From NCBI GenBank assembly GCA_022841915.1, contig JALHQN010000003.1, positions 248,001 to 312,000 of the forward strand: a DNA stretch of 64,000 nucleotides, written 5' to 3'. This DNA is from Burkholderiales bacterium. Its GTDB lineage: Bacteria; Pseudomonadota; Gammaproteobacteria; Burkholderiales; WYBJ01. The translations under genes were made by a program, and so were the position numbers. Shown in pieces: positions 49,879-60,301 of the stretch (the first letter of the stretch is position 1; every line of letters starts with the position of its first letter). The notes beneath the pieces are model-generated. The model had not been told where the DNA came from, ran no database searches, and was given only the letters and a program-made list of their open reading frames with translations.

Positions 49879-51150
49879 ATGAAGATCGAAACCATCGCCG
49901 TTCATGGCGGCTACAGTCCCGAGCCCACCACCAAGGCCGTTGCCGTTCCCATCTACCAGACGACGTCGTATGCCTTCGACAACACGCAGCACGGCGCCGA
50001 TCTGTTCGACCTCAAGGTGCAGGGGAACATCTACACCCGCATCATGAACCCGACCCAGGACGTGCTCGAGAAGCGCGTCGCCGAGATGGAGGGCGGCGTG
50101 GCAGGCCTGGCGCTCGCTTCCGGCCAGTCGGCGATCACGTACTCGATCATGACGATCGCGGAAGCGGGCGACAATATCGTTTCCGCGTCCACCTTGTATG
50201 GCGGCACGTACAATCTCTTCGCGCATACCCTGCCGCAGTTCGGTATAACCGTGCGCTTCGCCGACTATCGCGAGCCCGATGCGTTCGAGAAGCTGATCGA
50301 CGGGAAAACCAAGGCGATCTTCTGCGAATCGATCGGCAATCCCTTGGGCAACGTTACCGATTTCCGGCGTCTTGCCGATATCGCGCACCGTCATGGCATA
50401 CCGCTCATCGTGGACAACACCGTGCCCACGCCGTACCTGTGCAGGCCGTTCGAGCACGGCGCCGATATCGTCGTTCACTCGTTGACGAAGTACCTCGGCG
50501 GCCACGGCAACTCCATCGGCGGCATGATCGTCGATTCGGGCAAGTTTCCCTGGGCCGAGCACAAAGACCGCTTCCGCCGGCTGAACGAGCCCGATGTGTC
50601 GTACCACGGCGTCGTCTACACCGAAGCGCTCGGCCCGGCTGCATATATCGGACGCGCCCGGGTGGTGCCCCTGCGCAATACGGGCGCCGCGATCAGTCCC
50701 TTCAACGCTTTCCTCGTGCTGCAGGGCATCGAGACGCTTGCACTGCGCATGGATCGCATCTGCGAGAACACGCTTGCGGTGGCGCAATTCCTGCAAAAGC
50801 ACGCCAAGGTCGGCTGGGTGAGCTATGCCGGTCTGCCCAGTCATGCCGATCACGGCCTGGTCCAGCAGTACATGGGCGGGCGCGCCTCGGGCATTCTCAC
50901 GTTCGGCGTTCAGGGCGGCAGGGAAGGCGGCGCGCGCTTCCAGGACGCGCTCAAGCTCGTGGTGCGGCTCGTCAACATCGGCGACTGCAAGTCGCTCGCT
51001 TGCCATCCGGCATCGACCACCCACCGACAGCTGTCGCCCGAAGAGCTGGCCAAGGCCGGTGTGAAGGAAGAAACGGTTCGCCTCTCCATCGGCATCGAGC
51101 ATATCGACGACATCCTAGCCGACCTCGATCAAGCCTTGAACGCAGTCTGA
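49879..51150 (+). CDS. metY: O-acetylhomoserine sulfhydrylase
   Basis: A 423-residue PLP enzyme of the Cys/Met metabolism family, converting O-acetylhomoserine and sulfide to homocysteine. It begins MKIETIAVHGGYSPEPTTKA; PLP lysine is Lys204 in VHSLTKYLGGHG, with SGQSAITYSIMTIAEAGDN and the substrate-loop CHPASTTHRQL. The product of cystathionine synthases has the same fold, but the length of 420-430 residues favours MetY. The strong AAGGAGGTG site suggests high expression. Confidence 0.93.
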   Translation: MKIETIAVHGGYSPEPTTKAVAVPIYQTTSYAFDNTQHGADLFDLKVQGNIYTRIMNPTQDVLEKRVAEMEGGVAGLALASGQSAITYSIMTIAEAGDNIVSASTLYGGTYNLFAHTLPQFGITVRFADYREPDAFEKLIDGKTKAIFCESIGNPLGNVTDFRRLADIAHRHGIPLIVDNTVPTPYLCRPFEHGADIVVHSLTKYLGGHGNSIGGMIVDSGKFPWAEHKDRFRRLNEPDVSYHGVVYTEALGPAAYIGRARVVPLRNTGAAISPFNAFLVLQGIETLALRMDRICENTLAVAQFLQKHAKVGWVSYAGLPSHADHGLVQQYMGGRASGILTFGVQGGREGGARFQDALKLVVRLVNIGDCKSLACHPASTTHRQLSPEELAKAGVKEETVRLSIGIEHIDDILADLDQALNAV

Positions 51151-51280
51151 TCCGTCGGTTTCGGGACATCGTCTGAGCCTTGCCGCGGCGAGGTTCAGGC
51201 GCTGTGTCGCGCTGCATCCGATGATGCGGCGGCGACGTGCATGGTCTTCGCCGAGCCCCGCAGAACGCCAGGAGACGCGC

Positions 51281-52990
51281 TTGCCCCACAGCATCACCCT
51301 CATCACCACCATCGCCGCTGCTTTCGGCCTGGCGCTGCTGTTCGGTGTCATCGCCGTGCGGCTGAAGTTGCCCGCGCTGGTGGGATATCTGCTCGCCGGC
51401 ATCGCCATCGGGCCGTTCACCCCGGGCTTTGTCGCCGACGTGGAGTTGTCTGGGCAGCTCGCCGAGATCGGCGTCATGCTGCTCATGTTCGGCGTCGGAC
51501 TGCATTTCTCTCTGGACGATCTGCTCGCGGTGCGTCGTATCGCGCTGCCTGGGGCGGTTGCACAGATCGCCACGGCGACGCTGATGGGCGCAGCGGTGTC
51601 GTGGTTCTGGGGGTGGAGTCTGGGCGCGGGTCTCGTGTTCGGCCTCGCGTTGTCGGTGGCCAGCACCGTCGTGTTGCTGAAGGCATTGGAGGCGCGCGGC
51701 GCCCTCGACACGCCGAATGGTCGCATCGCGGTCGGTTGGCTGGTGGTCGAGGATCTCGTGATGGTGCTCGTCCTGGTGCTGCTGCCTCCGCTCGCGCGCT
51801 GGCTCGACACGGATGCGAGCGTGGCCACCGATGATCCGAATCTGCTCCAGACGCTCGGCGTGACGCTCGGGCGCATCGCGCTCTTCGTCGCCTTGATGCT
51901 GGTGGTCGGACGCCGATTGTTTCCGTGGCTGCTGTGGCAGGTGGCCCGCACCGGTTCGCGCGAGCTCTTCACCTTGTGCGTGATCGCGGCTGCCGTCGGT
52001 ATCGCCTACGGATCCGCGCAGCTCTTCGGCGTCTCGTTCGCGCTGGGGGCCTTCTTCGCCGGCATGGTGCTGCGGGAGTCCGAGTTGAGCCATCGAGCGG
52101 CCGACGAATCCCTGCCGCTGCGCGATGCGTTCGCGGTGCTTTTCTTCGTCTCCGTCGGGATGTTGTTCGATCCCAGGATGCTGATCGAGGAGCCGCTGCG
52201 TGTGATCATCGTCGTCGCCATCATCGTATTGGGCAAGTCCCTGGCTGCGTTCATCATCGTGGTGGCATCGCGTTATCCCCTCAATACGGCGCTCGTCGTG
52301 TCGGCGAGCCTCGCCCAGATCGGCGAGTTCTCGTTCATTCTGGCCGCTCTGGGGGTGTCGCTCAAAGTGCTGCCCCCGGAGGCTCAGAGCCTGATTCTGG
52401 CCGGAGCCTTGATCTCGATTGCGCTCAATCCCTTCGTCTTTCGATGCATCGAGCCGCTGCAGCAGAGCATTCTGAAGCGCTCGCGCCTGGCGCGCAGGAT
52501 GGCGCATACCGATGATCCTCTCGCCGAACTGCCGTACGATCTCGATCAGGGCCGTCTGACAGCCCATGTGGTGCTGGTGGGATTGGGTCGGGTCGGGCGC
52601 CAGGCTCACGCCCGGCTTCGTGCCCAGGGGCAATCGGTGGTGGTGGCGGAACAGGATCGGGACCGCGTCGAGACGCTGCGCGAGGCGAACGAGCCCGCTG
52701 TGCTCGGCGACGCCTCCGATCCCGTGGTCCTGGTGCAAGCGCACGTGGCGCGAGCAGCCGTGCTCATCGTCACCGTGCGCGATACCTTCAAGGCCAGACA
52801 GATGATCGAGACCGCGCGCGCGCTCAATCCTGCGATCAGGACGATCGTGCGCGCGGATAACGAAGAGGAAGCAAGCCTGCTGCGCCGCGAGCATGCCGAT
52901 GCGGTCTTCATTGCCGAGGAAGAACTCGGCGTCGCGATGGCGAACGCTGCCCCGCAGCGTGCGGCGAACAGTGGGGCGCACGCTCCCTGA
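51281..52990 (+). CDS. Monovalent cation:proton antiporter with TrkA-N domain (KefB/YbaL type)
   Basis: A 569-residue CPA2-family protein: about twelve membrane helices (1-395), including LPALVGYLLAGIAIGPFTPG and the conserved charged stretch SFALGAFFAGMVLRESELSH, then a cytoplasmic Rossmann domain (about 425-545; VVLVGLGRVGRQAHARLRAQ) binding NAD(H). A TTG at 51281 is chosen because CCAGGAG sits six bases before it and the first helix follows at once. Likely K+/H+ exchange under stress. Confidence 0.9.
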   Translation: MPHSITLITTIAAAFGLALLFGVIAVRLKLPALVGYLLAGIAIGPFTPGFVADVELSGQLAEIGVMLLMFGVGLHFSLDDLLAVRRIALPGAVAQIATATLMGAAVSWFWGWSLGAGLVFGLALSVASTVVLLKALEARGALDTPNGRIAVGWLVVEDLVMVLVLVLLPPLARWLDTDASVATDDPNLLQTLGVTLGRIALFVALMLVVGRRLFPWLLWQVARTGSRELFTLCVIAAAVGIAYGSAQLFGVSFALGAFFAGMVLRESELSHRAADESLPLRDAFAVLFFVSVGMLFDPRMLIEEPLRVIIVVAIIVLGKSLAAFIIVVASRYPLNTALVVSASLAQIGEFSFILAALGVSLKVLPPEAQSLILAGALISIALNPFVFRCIEPLQQSILKRSRLARRMAHTDDPLAELPYDLDQGRLTAHVVLVGLGRVGRQAHARLRAQGQSVVVAEQDRDRVETLREANEPAVLGDASDPVVLVQAHVARAAVLIVTVRDTFKARQMIETARALNPAIRTIVRADNEEEASLLRREHADAVFIAEEELGVAMANAAPQRAANSGAHAP

Positions 52991-53002
52991 CCGATCCTTG
53001 CG

Positions 53003-54100
<1,098 letters not shown>

Positions 54101-54104
54101 CGGC

Positions 54105-55466
54105 TCAGGTCGACAAGTCCTGTTCGCGCCATTGGCTCACGGTATAGCGGGAGACGCGCATTTCGGGCTCCCAGAAATCGGGCGGCAGCCCGGCTTTGCG
54201 CCGCAGACTCATGAGGAAATCGCGCGGCTCGGGCAGTTGCTCCCACACCTGGGGCAGGAAGGTGCTGCGATGATGGCCGTACTCGATCAAGAGCCCGTCC
54301 ACCCCGGGCCGCAGCGCCCCCAGCAGCGCAGCTTCGCTCTCCAGCGCCAAGGGTTGGAGCGGCGACAGCAACGAGACCTCGACCAGAGTATCGGACCACT
54401 CGGCAAGCGTCAGAGGCTTGAACCGCGGATCGCGGAAGGCTGCGGCCACCGCGTTGTCGCATACATCCAGATGCAGCGCCCGCTTGGGCGCCAAGGATCC
54501 GATGCATCCGCGCAGATCGTTCGCGCGGGTCAGCGTGACGAAGGTCGCGCCGGGCTGCTGCAGCCAGGACGCGCCTTCTCCGACTGCCCGCGCTGCGCCC
54601 CCGAATTTCTCGCCGATGGCCGAACGCGCAATCCCGAGCAGCGACGCTCCGGTGTTCTTTTCCAAAGCTGCGGGCGAGTTCACCGCAAATGCGCCGTAGC
54701 CGACGACTCGGCCCCGCTCGCCTGCGGTATCGCCGGAATTGCGCAGATCGAGCAGCTGGACCTTCATCTTGCGTCGATGCGCCGCGAGCAACAGTCCGTT
54801 CACCGGCGTGCCGCCGCAGGCATGGTCCGGGGCGATGTCGCTGCGCAAGTCGAGCATCATCGAGGCTGTCTGCGCGTCCATCGTGCGGGCGCCGTCGTAA
54901 GGCAGATAGTGCGAAAGGTCGGTGCTCACGACGATCAGTGTCTCGTCTCCACCCCAAAGCACCTCGAGCACCTCGGCGACGTCTTCGCGGGATGCCTCAC
55001 CGACTGCGAATGGAACCACAGTGAAGTCGTCCAGCACGCGCTGCAGGAAGGGCAGATGGACTTCCAGGGAGTGTTCGAACTGGTGCGCGGCCGCGCTCGT
55101 GACGACTTGCGGCAGATGCCTCACCAGGGCGGTTGCGGCCTGGTCGACAGGCACGTTGCCCAGAGGTGTCGCGAAGGCTTCCGCTCCCGGCAAGGCCAGG
55201 CCCCGGACGGGTGTCCGGTGCACCGGCCCGAGCAGCACCACACGGCGTATCCGGTTGCGGGCGTCGAGCAGCTGCGAATAAGCCGCGGCAGCCGTCGGAC
55301 CGGAATAGACATAGCCCGCATGCGGGGCGATGAGTGCCTTGGGGGCGACAAGACCGTGGTGGGGGCGATCCGCGGCGGCAAGCAGTTCGTCGACCTTGCG
55401 GGCAAGCACGCCGGGGTCGGCGGGATAGAAGCTGCCGGCGACGGCCGGGGGGCGGACCTTGGGCAT
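54105..55466 (-). CDS. Memo-AMMECR1 fusion protein (AmrB-AmrA) of the AmmeMemoRadiSam system
   Basis: A 453-residue fusion. Residues 1-262 are a Memo domain with the metal-site residues His49 (IAPHAGYVYSG), His83 (GPVH), EHSLEVHLPFL, STDLSHY and Cys217 (HACGGTPV), the same set as human MEMO1. Residues 265-453 form an AMMECR1 domain with LRGCIGS (318-324). GAGGGAA before the ATG at 55466 fixes the start. The two halves are usually separate genes. The reaction is unknown; the radical SAM partner follows. Confidence 0.93.
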   Translation of the reverse strand: MPKVRPPAVAGSFYPADPGVLARKVDELLAAADRPHHGLVAPKALIAPHAGYVYSGPTAAAAYSQLLDARNRIRRVVLLGPVHRTPVRGLALPGAEAFATPLGNVPVDQAATALVRHLPQVVTSAAAHQFEHSLEVHLPFLQRVLDDFTVVPFAVGEASREDVAEVLEVLWGGDETLIVVSTDLSHYLPYDGARTMDAQTASMMLDLRSDIAPDHACGGTPVNGLLLAAHRRKMKVQLLDLRNSGDTAGERGRVVGYGAFAVNSPAALEKNTGASLLGIARSAIGEKFGGAARAVGEGASWLQQPGATFVTLTRANDLRGCIGSLAPKRALHLDVCDNAVAAAFRDPRFKPLTLAEWSDTLVEVSLLSPLQPLALESEAALLGALRPGVDGLLIEYGHHRSTFLPQVWEQLPEPRDFLMSLRRKAGLPPDFWEPEMRVSRYTVSQWREQDLST

Positions 55467-55578
55467 AGACGTTCCCTCTTTTCGATCCCATGAATATGGG
55501 GGCGGGACGCTCCGTCCCAATTGCGAGACAACCTTACGCCCGATTCGGGACAGGCGGCAAGCGGGCGCTGCCGCGCTG

Positions 55579-55603
55579 CGTTACCGATCGTTACAGAGCG
55601 TTA
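55579..55603 (+). promoter_or_regulatory. Three CGTTA repeats spaced one helical turn
   Basis: CGTTA occurs at 55579-55583, 55589-55593 and 55599-55603, exactly 10 bases apart, and the first two extend to CGTTAC. Such direct repeats are typical binding sites of OmpR-family response regulators. They lie 92 to 116 bases before the FNR-like gene at 55695. An OmpR-type regulator is encoded at 58607-59326. A short hairpin (GGGACG, CGTCCC) lies at 55504-55518. Confidence 0.4.
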
Positions 55604-55694
55604 GTCTCGGGCGAACGGGGCGTGACAAAGTGCCCGTAACCTCTCCTCCATCGATCAATCGGGGCCGTTTCCCCAGCCACAAGAGGAGCCTGCC

Positions 55695-56444
55695 ATGCCC
55701 ATTCGCGCCGTTTCCCCGCTAACTTCTCCCGCACTCGATCTGCAGCCGGGGCTGCGGAAAGCCGCGGAAAACGAAGCCTTGGTCGGTTTGCCGGGAGAAG
55801 TCGCGTCGGTCGTCGCCAAGGCGGCTGGCGGCAAGCGGCGTGTGCGCCTCGGTGAATTCCTGTATCGCTCCGGCACGCCCTTCCATAGCCTGTACGTCGT
55901 GCGCTCGGGCATGTTCAAGAGCATCGTTCTCGATGCCGAGGGCCGTGAGCAAGTGACCGGCTTCCAGATGGTCGGTGAAGTCCTGGGGCTGGATGGGATC
56001 GAGAAAGAGATCTGTCAGTCGAACGCGGTGGCGCTGGAGGACAGCGAGGTCTGGGAGATTCCGTTCAGCCGGCTGGAAGCGCTCTGCCGTCAGGATCCCG
56101 GCATGCAGCGCATGTTCCATCGGTTGATGAGCCGCGAGATTCAACGTGACTACCTCATGATGCTGCTATTGGGTTCGATGAGTGCGGAGGAGCGCTTGGC
56201 CGCCTTCCTGGTGAACCTTTCCCAGCGATTGACCGTTCGCGGCTACTCCGCGACCCGGTTCATCCTGCGCATGTCGCGGCGGGAAATCGGCAGCTTCCTT
56301 GGCTTGACCCTCGAGACCGTGAGTCGCGTCTTCTCGCGGCTGCAGCGCGAAGGCCTCATTCGGGCCGAATTGAAAGCCGTGGAACTGGTCGATATCGAGC
56401 GTCTGCATGCGATGGTGGGCGGATCGGCCCTGCAGGCTGCTTGA
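55695..56444 (+). CDS. FNR-like transcriptional regulator without Fe-S cysteines
   Basis: A 249-residue Crp/Fnr-family protein very close to E. coli FNR along its length (SLYVVRSGMFKSIVLDAEGR, then EQVTGFQMVGEVLGLDGIE; SAEERLAAFLVNLSQR). The recognition helix LGLTLETVSRVFSRL keeps the Glu-x-x-Ser-Arg of FNR that reads TTGAT half-sites. But there is no cysteine in the first 100 residues, and the fourth cluster cysteine (before EIPF) is Trp120, so it cannot hold the oxygen-sensing [4Fe-4S] cluster. AAGAGGAG precedes the ATG. It may respond like DNR/FixK types to another signal or act by abundance. Confidence 0.93.
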   Translation: MPIRAVSPLTSPALDLQPGLRKAAENEALVGLPGEVASVVAKAAGGKRRVRLGEFLYRSGTPFHSLYVVRSGMFKSIVLDAEGREQVTGFQMVGEVLGLDGIEKEICQSNAVALEDSEVWEIPFSRLEALCRQDPGMQRMFHRLMSREIQRDYLMMLLLGSMSAEERLAAFLVNLSQRLTVRGYSATRFILRMSRREIGSFLGLTLETVSRVFSRLQREGLIRAELKAVELVDIERLHAMVGGSALQAA

Positions 56445-56525
56445 GGCCGAGGTTCGCCGACCGACGCCGGCATGTCGGCAGGCAAGCTCTCGACCTGCTC
56501 ACGCCGGCGCGATCCAGTCAAGCGA

Positions 56526-58586
56526 TCACGCGGTTGCGTCCAGGGCGTTGCGGACTGCGCTGGCGAGGTCTTCGCGATTGTAGGGCTTGTCGATCATTGC
56601 GCCGGGCAGCGACTCCACGCGATGAATCGCGCCGCTGGCATAGCCTGACGTGAACAACACCGCCAGCCCGGGACGGCGCTCGCGCACTTCCTTGGCGAGT
56701 TCGACGCCGCCGTAGCGGCCCGGCAATACGATGTCGGTGAAGAGCAGCGCGATTTCCGGATTCGCCCCCAGCAGTTGCAGCGCCGTCTCCCCATCCGCAG
56801 CCTGATGCACCCGGTAGCCCAGTTGCGCCAGGAAGCGCGCGCCGATCGCGCGCACGGCATCGTCGTCCTCGACCATCAGAACCGTCTCGTCTCCGCGTGG
56901 CATGGCCTGCCCGACGCGCAAGGGAGGCACGCCCCGGGCTGTATCGGCGATCGGAAGGAACAGGCGCACGGTCGTGCCTTGGCCCGGCTCGCTGTAGATC
57001 GCCACGTGTCCGCGAGATTGCTTGACGAACCCGTGGACCATCGACAAACCCAGTCCGCTGCCCTTGCCGCGTTCTTTGGTGGTGAAGTAGGGATCGAAGG
57101 CTTGCCTGACGATGTGCTCCGGCATGCCCGAGCCGTTGTCGCTCACCGCGATCATCACATAGCGGCCAGGCAGCACGTCGCCGAATTGCTCCGCGTAGTC
57201 CGGATCGAGGCTGCGAACCGACGTTTCGATGCTCAGCCGCCCGCCGTCGGGCATCGCATCGCGAGCGTTCACCACCAGATTGAGCAGTGCCGTTTCGAGT
57301 TGTCCCGGGTCTGCGTGGACCTTGGGTACGTTCGGATCGGGATAGGCGAGGATGGTGATGCGCTCGCCGAGCGTGCGGCGGATCATCTCCAGCATGTTGC
57401 CCACCAGTTCGTTGGCATCGATGGGTCGCGGTCGCAGCGCCTGACGGCGCGAGAACGCGAGCAGCTTGCGGGTGAGGTCGGCCGCGCTGGACGCGGCGTG
57501 CAGTGCCGAGTCGATCGGTTGGGCGATCGCATCGCTTCCTGCGATGTCTTCCTGCACCAGTTGCAGGTTGCCGATGATCACGGTGAGCAAGTTATTGAAA
57601 TCGTGCGCGATGCCGCCGGTGAGTTGGCCGACGGCTTCGAGCTGTTGCGCGTGGCGCAGCCGCTCCTCGGCGTGGGTGTACTTGATCGCCGAGGCGACGA
57701 TGTTGGACACCGAGCGCATGAAATTCTTGTCGTCCTCCGAGAACGTGCGTTGCTGCCGAAAGCACGCGCTAAGCACGCCGACCGGGCCTTCGTCGCTCCC
57801 GATCGGCACCGACAACGCGCAATGCAGGCCCAGCGCTTCGACCATCGGATCGGCGTGGAACCGCGTCTCGGCGGTGTAGTCTGTCACGACCACCGAGTTG
57901 CCCTCCGCGAGCACGAACCCCGGGCAGGTGGTGACATCGTTCTTGATGCGCTTGCCGGTGACCATGTCTTCGGGCGCACCGTACGCGGCACGGCAGACGA
58001 ACTCCGTGTCGTGCGAGGTCAGGATGAGAAGCAGCACGACGTCGGCGCCCAGCGCCCTGGCCGTCAGACCCGGCACGGCAGTGGCCACTTCGTCCAATTC
58101 GCGCGCGGCGATGACTTGCTGACCCAGTTCCGCGACATGGGCTTGGTAATGCGCGCGCGTCATGGCGGAACGAGCGCTTTGCAGGCGGCTCACATCGCGG
58201 ATCGCTGCGCACACATAGACCGTGTCGCCGGTTTGCATCGGGCTGAGGCTGATCTCGACCGGAAATTCCCTGCCTTGCTTGGTGACCGCGATGAGCGTCA
58301 TGTCGTCACCCATCGGTCGAGCCGTGGGCTGCTTAGCGTAGTGACTGCGATGGGAGCGGTGGCTGGCGCGCAGGCGTTCGGGCACCAGCGTCTCGACGGG
58401 GCTGCCGATCAGTTCATCGCGCGGGTAGCCGAATACGCGCTCACCTTGAGTATTCGTGAATACGATCAGTCCGCACGCATCGATGACGATCATGGCGTCG
58501 GGAGCTGTTTCGAGCAGCTTCACATAGAGCGCGGTATCGAGACGGTGCGTTCGTTCCTCGCCCGCGGATCCGGGTGCTTGGGTCAT
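56526..58586 (-). CDS. PAS-GAF hybrid histidine kinase with receiver domain
   Basis: A 686-residue soluble sensor. PAS domain (about 20-135), GAF domain (about 160-300, with TTCPGFVLAEGNSVVVTDYT), HisKA with His328 in GGIAHDFNNLLTVI, ATPase domain (NLVVNARDAM, VSDNGSGMPE, GKGSGLGLSMVHG) and a receiver (about 565-686) with acidic pocket VEDDDA and Asp618 in LLFTDIVLPG. It lies 20 bases downstream of an OmpR-type regulator gene, so the pair forms an operon. The GAF domain may bind a small ligand or haem; no certain ligand residues seen. Confidence 0.93.
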   Translation of the reverse strand: MTQAPGSAGEERTHRLDTALYVKLLETAPDAMIVIDACGLIVFTNTQGERVFGYPRDELIGSPVETLVPERLRASHRSHRSHYAKQPTARPMGDDMTLIAVTKQGREFPVEISLSPMQTGDTVYVCAAIRDVSRLQSARSAMTRAHYQAHVAELGQQVIAARELDEVATAVPGLTARALGADVVLLLILTSHDTEFVCRAAYGAPEDMVTGKRIKNDVTTCPGFVLAEGNSVVVTDYTAETRFHADPMVEALGLHCALSVPIGSDEGPVGVLSACFRQQRTFSEDDKNFMRSVSNIVASAIKYTHAEERLRHAQQLEAVGQLTGGIAHDFNNLLTVIIGNLQLVQEDIAGSDAIAQPIDSALHAASSAADLTRKLLAFSRRQALRPRPIDANELVGNMLEMIRRTLGERITILAYPDPNVPKVHADPGQLETALLNLVVNARDAMPDGGRLSIETSVRSLDPDYAEQFGDVLPGRYVMIAVSDNGSGMPEHIVRQAFDPYFTTKERGKGSGLGLSMVHGFVKQSRGHVAIYSEPGQGTTVRLFLPIADTARGVPPLRVGQAMPRGDETVLMVEDDDAVRAIGARFLAQLGYRVHQAADGETALQLLGANPEIALLFTDIVLPGRYGGVELAKEVRERRPGLAVLFTSGYASGAIHRVESLPGAMIDKPYNREDLASAVRNALDATA

Positions 58587-58606
58587 GAGATCGTTTCCGT
58601 TACGAG

Positions 58607-59326
58607 CTAGGTCTTTCGCACGGCGCAGGTGAAGATATAGCCGGCGCCGCGCACCGCCTTGATGAGCACGGGCTTGTCCGCATCCAGTTCGATCTTTCGG
58701 CGCAAACGCGTGATCTGCATGTCGATCGCGCGATCGAAGGGGGCTGCGTCGCGGTTGCGCGTGGCCTGAAGCAGCTGATCGCGGCTCAATACCTTGTTCG
58801 GATTCTCGGCGAAGACCTGCAGCAGATCGTATTCTCCGGTGGTCAGGTCGACCTCGGCGCCTTCTGCGTTGAACAGCCGCCGGCTTTGCGTGTCCAGGCG
58901 CCAGCCCGAGAACTTGAGGCTGCTCGCCTGCGTCGGTGCATCCGGATCGACGGCATGCGCAGTGCGCCGAAGAACGCTGCGCACGCGCGCGAGCAATTCC
59001 CGCAAATCGAAAGGCTTGCTGACGAAGTCGTCGGCGCCCAATTCCAGGCTGACGATGCGGTCGACCGATTCACCGCTGCCTGTCACGATGATGACGCCCA
59101 CGTTGGAATGGGCGCGGATGTGGCGCGTGAGTGCCAGCCCGTCTTCTCCGGGCAGTCCGAGGTCGAGCAGCACCAGATCGACCGGATCGCTCGCCATCTG
59201 TTTGCGCATTTCGCTGCCGTCGACGGCGACGCTCACGCGAAAGCCGTGGCGGCTGAGATAGTTCCGAATCAGATCGCTGATAGCCGGTTCGTCGTCGACG
59301 ACGAGAACGTGAGGCGTTGAGGTCAT
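58607..59326 (-). CDS. OmpR-family response regulator
   Basis: A 240-residue regulator: receiver domain (1-120) with DDE at 11-13, phospho-acceptor Asp55 in LVLLDLGLPGEDG and Lys in VSKPFDL, then a winged-helix DNA-binding domain (about 140-235) ending RAIDMQITRLRRKIELDADK and VRGAGYIF. Partner of the hybrid kinase encoded just downstream. The ATG at 59326 fits the family start better than one at 59392. CGTTA repeats at 55579-55603 are a candidate target. Confidence 0.94.
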   Translation of the reverse strand: MTSTPHVLVVDDEPAISDLIRNYLSRHGFRVSVAVDGSEMRKQMASDPVDLVLLDLGLPGEDGLALTRHIRAHSNVGVIIVTGSGESVDRIVSLELGADDFVSKPFDLRELLARVRSVLRRTAHAVDPDAPTQASSLKFSGWRLDTQSRRLFNAEGAEVDLTTGEYDLLQVFAENPNKVLSRDQLLQATRNRDAAPFDRAIDMQITRLRRKIELDADKPVLIKAVRGAGYIFTCAVRKT

Positions 59327-59766
59327 GCTGAGCGTCCAATCCCCAGTAAGCCGGACAGAGCATAGCCATTCTAACTCGTCAGGGCGTCGCAAGCTTGCTT
59401 GGTTTACCCCGGGTTTGCGCGTGGGCAGGATGGGTCAGTCGGCGATGCCGCCATGAACGAGCTCATCGGCCGTTCGCACGCATTGAATGAGCGCGCGCGG
59501 TGCGAACCCGGCGCAGTTCGGCGAGCGTACAGAAAGCTGGTGTCCTGAGTCGGAGATTCTTTGCCGAGTGGCCGAACGGTTTCGATGATGCCGACGGGGC
59601 GAAAGGGTCGAAATCGGCGTCAGACGCGGAGGAAACCGCGGCCAGGTTGGACACATGGCGGGGATTTTCGCCAAGGCATGGCGTCGATTTCCGACGCTCG
59701 TGTTCCGCGAAACTCTGCCTCAGGACACTCGCGGGCAGCGGTTCGGTACCGCCCTGCTGCCCAAGC
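59327..59766. other. Gene-free stretch between regulator and CBS genes
   Basis: No credible gene. It must contain the promoter of the regulator-kinase operon on the minus strand. A tRNA-like D-arm phrase near 59571-59587 does not extend to a tRNA. Nothing else recognised. Confidence 0.4.
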
Positions 59767-60216
59767 TCAGCGGCGCGTGTCCCGCTCGTGCAGTTGCTCT
59801 CGAGAGACGAGCCGCGCGAGCTGATTCATCTCTTCAGCGAGGACTTCGATGATGTCGTCGAGCGAGAGTATGCCGGCGAGGCTGCCGTCCGCCTGGACGA
59901 TGGGCATGCGACGCACACCCTTGTTCCGCATGCGCTGTATTGCGTCGAAGACGTCCTCGGACTCGTCGGCCGTGATCAGATCCAGTCCCATGATGTCGCC
60001 CACGGTCAACGTGGCCGGATTCAGTTCGGGCGCCACCACGCCGAGTACCACGTCGCGATCGGTCACGATGCCCAGCGGGATGCGTCGCCCGTGGTCCTCG
60101 CGCGTGACGATGACGTCGCCGATGTGATATTGGCGCATCAGTTTCGCGGCCGCCGCGATCGTTGTCTCCGTGTCCGCGCAAACGACCTCTCGAGTGCAGA
60201 TCTCTCCGACTTGCAT
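59767..60216 (-). CDS. CBS-pair domain protein
   Basis: A 149-residue protein made of two CBS domains: TREVVCADTETTIAAAAKLM leading to GIVTDRDVVLG, and DIMGLDLITADESEDVFDAI leading to GILSLDDIIEVLAEE. Such stand-alone pairs bind adenosine nucleotides and act as energy or stress sensors. AGAGGAT before the ATG at 60216 sets the start. It lies 85 bases downstream of hsp20 on the same strand, so they may be cotranscribed. Confidence 0.92.
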   Translation of the reverse strand: MQVGEICTREVVCADTETTIAAAAKLMRQYHIGDVIVTREDHGRRIPLGIVTDRDVVLGVVAPELNPATLTVGDIMGLDLITADESEDVFDAIQRMRNKGVRRMPIVQADGSLAGILSLDDIIEVLAEEMNQLARLVSREQLHERDTRR

Positions 60217-60252
60217 TTCGTATCCTCTTGCTGTGGCGGCGGGCTGCGACGA

Positions 60253-60289
60253 GGGCGGGTCTGGCGCAATGCTAGGCACGACCCCGCCC
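60253..60289 (-). terminator. Imperfect hairpin between hsp20 and the CBS gene
   Basis: GGGCGGGTC (60253-60261) pairs with GACCCCGCCC (60280-60289) apart from one extra C, around an 18-base loop. It lies 12 bases after the hsp20 stop. Without a T-run it is a weak terminator at most, so read-through into the CBS gene is likely. Confidence 0.3.
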
Positions 60290-60301
60290 CGAGAGCCCTG
60301 C

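Noticed and set aside
55640-55662. Possible FNR box containing GATCAA before the FNR-like gene
   Set aside because: Left half-site would read CCTCC instead of TTGAT, so there is no palindrome.
56775-58610. 611-codon plus-strand frame opposite the PAS-GAF kinase
   Set aside because: Antisense shadow with no recognisable domain.
59551-59640. Phrase resembling a tRNA-Ser/Leu D-arm (TTGCCGAGTGGCCGAACGG) followed by GGTCGAAAT
   Set aside because: No acceptor stem pairs, the anticodon arm does not form and no T-arm with GTTCGAATC is present.
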